Under the pieces are notes generated by a model. That model had not been told where the DNA came from, did no database searches, and was given only the letters and a program-made list of their open reading frames with translations. 54,325 nt of DNA from Bacteroidota bacterium (lineage in GTDB: Bacteria; Bacteroidota; Bacteroidia; Bacteroidales; JAAUTT01): the NCBI GenBank assembly GCA_020048915.1, contig JAIFLU010000122.1, forward strand, positions 1-54,325. The letters run 5' to 3'. Position 1 is the first letter of the stretch, and every line of letters starts with the position of its first letter. A program made the translations under genes and the position numbers. This document shows positions 50,626-54,325 of this stretch, one piece after another.

Positions 50626-53600
50626 ATGAGAAACATTCACATTAAAGCTTGGGTTATTTTTTCCCTTATAATATCGCTTAATATTGACATTTTTTCTCAA
50701 ATAAGTCCCTTGGAACGATCAATTCTCTGGAAGCCTCCTATGAAATCCTGGCTAAAATCCGATTCCGCTTCTGGCAGTAAAATTCTTAATTTTGATGGTG
50801 TAACATACAAAATGAATGGAACACCTGTCTATTTAGAACAATTCCCGATTGATAATTCATATTGCGAAGTTAATTACAAATTAATTTCAGCGAACTTCGA
50901 CACACTTTTACATCCGGAGCTTTTTTCAGGAATAAACGAAATTACGGATGAACTCTCTTTTTCCATCTCTATACTTAAAGAAAATAAAAATAACATTGTT
51001 CAAATAAGCAGCATTCCGATTATTAAAAAAAATGGAGTTGTTTTACTTTTAAAAAATTTTCAGCTTGATTTATTTTTTTCGAAATCGAATTCTCTGTTAA
51101 AAAAAGGAAGTAATAATTGGAGTGAAAACTCAATATTGAGTTCTGGCAACTGGAAAAGAATTGCTATTGATAAAACAGGAGTTTACAAAATTTCATACAG
51201 TGAACTAAAAAATTTGGGGGTTTCGAATCCTTCCGAAATAAGATTTTTCGGAAATGGAGGGAAGCCGTTGTCAGTAAGATATACTGGCAATGAGCCTGAC
51301 GATTTGCAAGAAATACCTCTATATTTTTATACTGGCTCCGATGGAACTTTCAACGAAGGTGATTTCCTTTTATTTTATGGAGTAGGAACAACAAACTGGA
51401 GCTACGATTCGGCTAATAAAAAATTCGTACATACGAAAAACCCCTACACTACTAAAACATTTTATTATATAACTTCATCAAAAGGAGGATTTAAGGTTGA
51501 GGGGGGAACTCCGGTTCTTGAAAATGAAAATTTTCCTGTTACATCATTTGTAGATTATGAATTTCACGAAGAAAACCTGGAGAATCTGATCAAATCGGGG
51601 CGAAATTGGTATGGAGAAAAATTTGGGGATAAACTCACACGAAGCTTTTCTTTTAAATTTCCAGATATAATTGCTGGTAGCAAATTATCTGTGGAAGGTG
51701 AATTACTTTCCAGATCAACTATATCATCCAGTTATACAATCACCTGCAACAATCAGATAATTAAGGAGCAGATAATGAATAGTGTAAACACCTCTGACGA
51801 ATCATCTGACTTTGCAAACGTTAAAAGCTTTAAGGAATATACAAATGCAGCTGGCACCGACATTAGTATTTCTATTTCTTTTAATAAGAATGGGAATAGC
51901 AGTGCAGAAGGATGGTTGAGTTACCTGCGGGTTATTGGCCGTAAACAGCTTCGCTATAATGAAACCCAACTGGCTTTCAGAGATACCTCTAGCTTAAATC
52001 AAAAGAAAATAGCTAAATATTCTTTAGAAAATGCTTCCGACAAAATAATTATCTGGGAGGTTACCAATCCTTATAAAGTTAAAAGTATAAATTATTCCTT
52101 AAACGGAGGCTCCCTTTATTTTAAAGCTTATACAGATTCTTTAAGAGAATATATCGCATTCGATCCGTCAAAAGTGCTGTATACGCCCGATTTTCTGGAT
52201 GTAAAAGAACGAGAGGTTGAAAATCAAAATCTCCACTCTCTCTCAAATATTGATATGGTAATCCTTTCGCATTCTGATTTTCTTAATGAAGCTGAAGACC
52301 TGGCAAACCTTCATCGTAATGAAGATAAGCTGTCCGTTATTGTAATAACCCCAGAACAAGTCTATAATGAATTTTCATCGGGAAATCCCGATCCTGCTGC
52401 AATTCGAAATTTCATGAAAATGCTTTACGACCGTGCTGCAAGTTCTGAGGAGATGCCCCGATATTTACTTTTATTGGGAGATGGCTCTTTCGATAACTTT
52501 TCTGATAATGAACCTAAAAGTAATGGCACAGAAAACACTAATTACATTCTTACCTTTCAATCTGCGAACTCAATAAGAGAAGTTAACTCATATGTTTCGG
52601 ACGATTATTACGGCTTGTTAGACGATAACGAAGAAATTGAAACAGGCTTACTTGACATTGGCATTGGCCGCTTTCCGGTTACCACAAAAGAACAAGCTCA
52701 AGAAATAATCTCAAAAATCAAAAAATATATTTCTGCAGCATCAAAGGGAGATTGGAGAAATAATATCTGTTTTATTGCCGACGATGAAGACGGTAACATC
52801 CATATGGCCCAGGCAGATGAGCTTGCAAACTCCTTAAGAAATGCTCATCCAAACTATAATATTACAAAAATATTTTCCGATGCCTTTCCTCAGGTAATAA
52901 CATCCTCCGGCCCACGCTATCCTGAGGTAAACAAAGCCATTGAAAATACGTTGAACAAAGGTGCTTTAATAATGAATTATACAGGCCATGGCGGTGAAGA
53001 AGGTTTAGCGCATGAACAAATTATGCGTCATGCTGAAATAAATAGCTGGGGAAATCCAATATACCCCCTATTTGTGACTGCAACCTGTGAATTTAGCCGG
53101 TTTGATAATTTCAACCTGGTAACTGCCGGAGAAGATGTTCTTTTAAATCCCAGTGGTGGCGGAATTGCGCTTTTAACAACAACTCGATTGGTATATAGTG
53201 GTCCTAACTTTGTTCTAAATAAACAGTTTTATAACAACTTTGGAGGTTCCGATAATCTGGGAAATCGATATAGGCTGGGTGATTTGCTGAAAAAAACCAA
53301 AAATGCCTCTGGTACAGATATTAATAAATTATGCTTTACATTGTTGGGAGATCCTGCTTTATGCCTGGCTTATCCTACCCTTAATATTAAAACAACTAAA
53401 ATTAATTCGCAGGAAATTACTTCTACTCCGGATACATTGAAAGCTTATAACCTCGTAAAAGTAAATGGTGAAATTACCGATAAGAATGGCTCTATTGCAA
53501 GTGACTTCAATGGAATAGTTTACCCGTCGCTTTTTGATAAAGCGCAAAAGGTCAAAACATTAAATAACGATAATGAATCGCCCTTTTCATTTCAACAGCA

Positions 53601-54325
53601 AGAGAGCACCTTGTATAAAGGTAAAGCCACTGTTACCGATGGAAGTTTTGAGTTTTCGTTTGTTGTACCAAGGGAAATTGCCTATAACTATGATTTTGGA
53701 CGTTTTTCGTATTACGCTACCAGCGAAAGTACGGATGCCGCCGGCAATTTTGAAAATCTTATTATTGGCGGAATTGCCGCACCGGCTGAACCAGATAACG
53801 AGGGACCTGAAATTGAATTATTTTTGAATGATAATACATTTAGTTCCGGAGGAATTTCCAATCAATATCCGGTTCTTGTGGCAAATCTGTCAGATCAAAA
53901 CGGGATAAATATTGCAGGAACCAGCATAGGACACAATATTGTTGCTACACTGGACAATGATCCTTCCAAAACCTTTGTTTTAAATAATTATTTCGAATCG
54001 ATAACCGATAATTATAAAGAAGGATTGGTGACATTCAAACTACCTGAAATTTATCCGGGTAAACATACAATTAGCCTTAAAGCATGGGATATATTTAATA
54101 ATTCTTCCCTGGCAGAAATAAATTTTGTAGTCGTAGATTCTTCCAACCTAACTATTAGCGAGGTTTATAATTATCCAAATCCAGCTGCCGAATCTACCAC
54201 TTTTGTATTCCATCATAATCAACCAGGGAAAAATTTAGTAACCGAATTGCAGATTTTTGAATTAACCGGAAAATTAATTAGTCAAATTAATATGAATATA
54301 TTAAGTGATGGATTTTCCTCCGGCC
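50626..54325 (+). CDS. porU: PorU, type IX secretion sortase (3' end outside window)
   Basis: From ATG 50626 (MRNIHIKAWVIFSLIISLN) the frame is open for 1233 codons to the window end. A signal peptide ends near SQ. After a beta-rich N-terminal domain, the gingipain-type C25 peptidase fold lies around residues 540-910: MNYTGHGGEEG has the catalytic His788 and FVTATCEFSRF the catalytic Cys821. The last 55 residues (SEVYNYPNPAAESTTFVF...LQIFELTGKLI) begin a type IX C-terminal domain, which PorU retains. PorU removes the C-terminal signal from secreted cargo and attaches it to lipid at the surface. Next to gldJ and a PorP/SprF gene, as in other Bacteroidota; porV might follow. Truncated only by the window edge. 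Confidence 0.95.
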   Translation, partial: MRNIHIKAWVIFSLIISLNIDIFSQISPLERSILWKPPMKSWLKSDSASGSKILNFDGVTYKMNGTPVYLEQFPIDNSYCEVNYKLISANFDTLLHPELFSGINEITDELSFSISILKENKNNIVQISSIPIIKKNGVVLLLKNFQLDLFFSKSNSLLKKGSNNWSENSILSSGNWKRIAIDKTGVYKISYSELKNLGVSNPSEIRFFGNGGKPLSVRYTGNEPDDLQEIPLYFYTGSDGTFNEGDFLLFYGVGTTNWSYDSANKKFVHTKNPYTTKTFYYITSSKGGFKVEGGTPVLENENFPVTSFVDYEFHEENLENLIKSGRNWYGEKFGDKLTRSFSFKFPDIIAGSKLSVEGELLSRSTISSSYTITCNNQIIKEQIMNSVNTSDESSDFANVKSFKEYTNAAGTDISISISFNKNGNSSAEGWLSYLRVIGRKQLRYNETQLAFRDTSSLNQKKIAKYSLENASDKIIIWEVTNPYKVKSINYSLNGGSLYFKAYTDSLREYIAFDPSKVLYTPDFLDVKEREVENQNLHSLSNIDMVILSHSDFLNEAEDLANLHRNEDKLSVIVITPEQVYNEFSSGNPDPAAIRNFMKMLYDRAASSEEMPRYLLLLGDGSFDNFSDNEPKSNGTENTNYILTFQSANSIREVNSYVSDDYYGLLDDNEEIETGLLDIGIGRFPVTTKEQAQEIISKIKKYISAASKGDWRNNICFIADDEDGNIHMAQADELANSLRNAHPNYNITKIFSDAFPQVITSSGPRYPEVNKAIENTLNKGALIMNYTGHGGEEGLAHEQIMRHAEINSWGNPIYPLFVTATCEFSRFDNFNLVTAGEDVLLNPSGGGIALLTTTRLVYSGPNFVLNKQFYNNFGGSDNLGNRYRLGDLLKKTKNASGTDINKLCFTLLGDPALCLAYPTLNIKTTKINSQEITSTPDTLKAYNLVKVNGEITDKNGSIASDFNGIVYPSLFDKAQKVKTLNNDNESPFSFQQQESTLYKGKATVTDGSFEFSFVVPREIAYNYDFGRFSYYATSESTDAAGNFENLIIGGIAAPAEPDNEGPEIELFLNDNTFSSGGISNQYPVLVANLSDQNGINIAGTSIGHNIVATLDNDPSKTFVLNNYFESITDNYKEGLVTFKLPEIYPGKHTISLKAWDIFNNSSLAEINFVVVDSSNLTISEVYNYPNPAAESTTFVFHHNQPGKNLVTELQIFELTGKLISQINMNILSDGFSSG

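Noticed and set aside
1..54325. CRISPR arrays, rRNA genes or insertion sequences
   Set aside because: I found no regularly spaced repeat-spacer arrays, no rRNA signatures and no DDE-type transposase genes in the window.

Overview
The window comes from a member of the Bacteroidota, probably a Bacteroidales/Marinilabiliales-type organism. The right-hand chromosomal part carries a type IX secretion/gliding cluster (murF, gldJ-like lipoprotein, PorP/SprF, porU), and base composition is AT-rich with short intergenic gaps. Almost everything left of 37 kb is a single integrated mobile island. All assignments are from reading sequence and remembered family motifs; no database search was run.

Layout. 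1-497: chromosome, with the end of a small membrane-protein gene and a terminator. 498-36996: a 36.45-kb island inserted into the 3' half of tRNA-Val (anticodon TAC). An identical 47-bp direct repeat marks both ends (498-544 and 36950-36996); the intact tRNA was re-created at the right end. The left end has a tyrosine recombinase (679-1899), and paired 9-bp repeats of 11-bp period lie just inside each end as likely integrase arm sites. 37161-54325: chromosome with folC, nitroreductase, PhoH/PIN ATPase, SixA-like phosphatase, ppk1, inositol monophosphatase, glycosyltransferase, LuxR-type regulator, response regulator, murF, gldJ-like, PorP/SprF and porU (cut by the window end).

Island content. 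The mobilisation backbone is a coupling-protein ATPase with a partner membrane protein (5995-8187) and a MobF relaxase-helicase (15797-18556). There are no VirB4 or other type IV channel genes, so it looks mobilisable rather than self-conjugative. Between and after these lie cargo modules: a nuclease-like gene split by an 8-bp tandem duplication (1928-3741); a three-gene operon with a papain/C39-like peptidase (8619-10754); a caspase-like CHAT peptidase with a beta-sandwich partner and a trypco/Pepco-like partner (12915-14767) set between 213-bp direct repeats; a type I restriction-modification operon with an RloC-like anticodon nuclease inside it (18926-27318); a RadC-like protein; a three-domain nuclease-helicase (28150-31539); a 'mobile mystery' XRE/Fic pair (31682-32730); and an AlbA/Schlafen-like ATP-binding regulator (35363-36772).

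The most striking structures are: (1) a second integrase of a different family (33461-34753) with what looks like a complete, unused attP, meaning a tRNA-3'-end-like core with triple 12-bp-period repeats on both sides; (2) the CHAT cassette and its flanking duplication; (3) the C39-like operon; (4) a recurring TGTGCGT-type motif ahead of many island genes; (5) two roughly 150-bp imperfect inverted repeats forming the leaders of small island genes; (6) three operator-like boxes at exact 33-bp spacing before the XRE/Fic pair.
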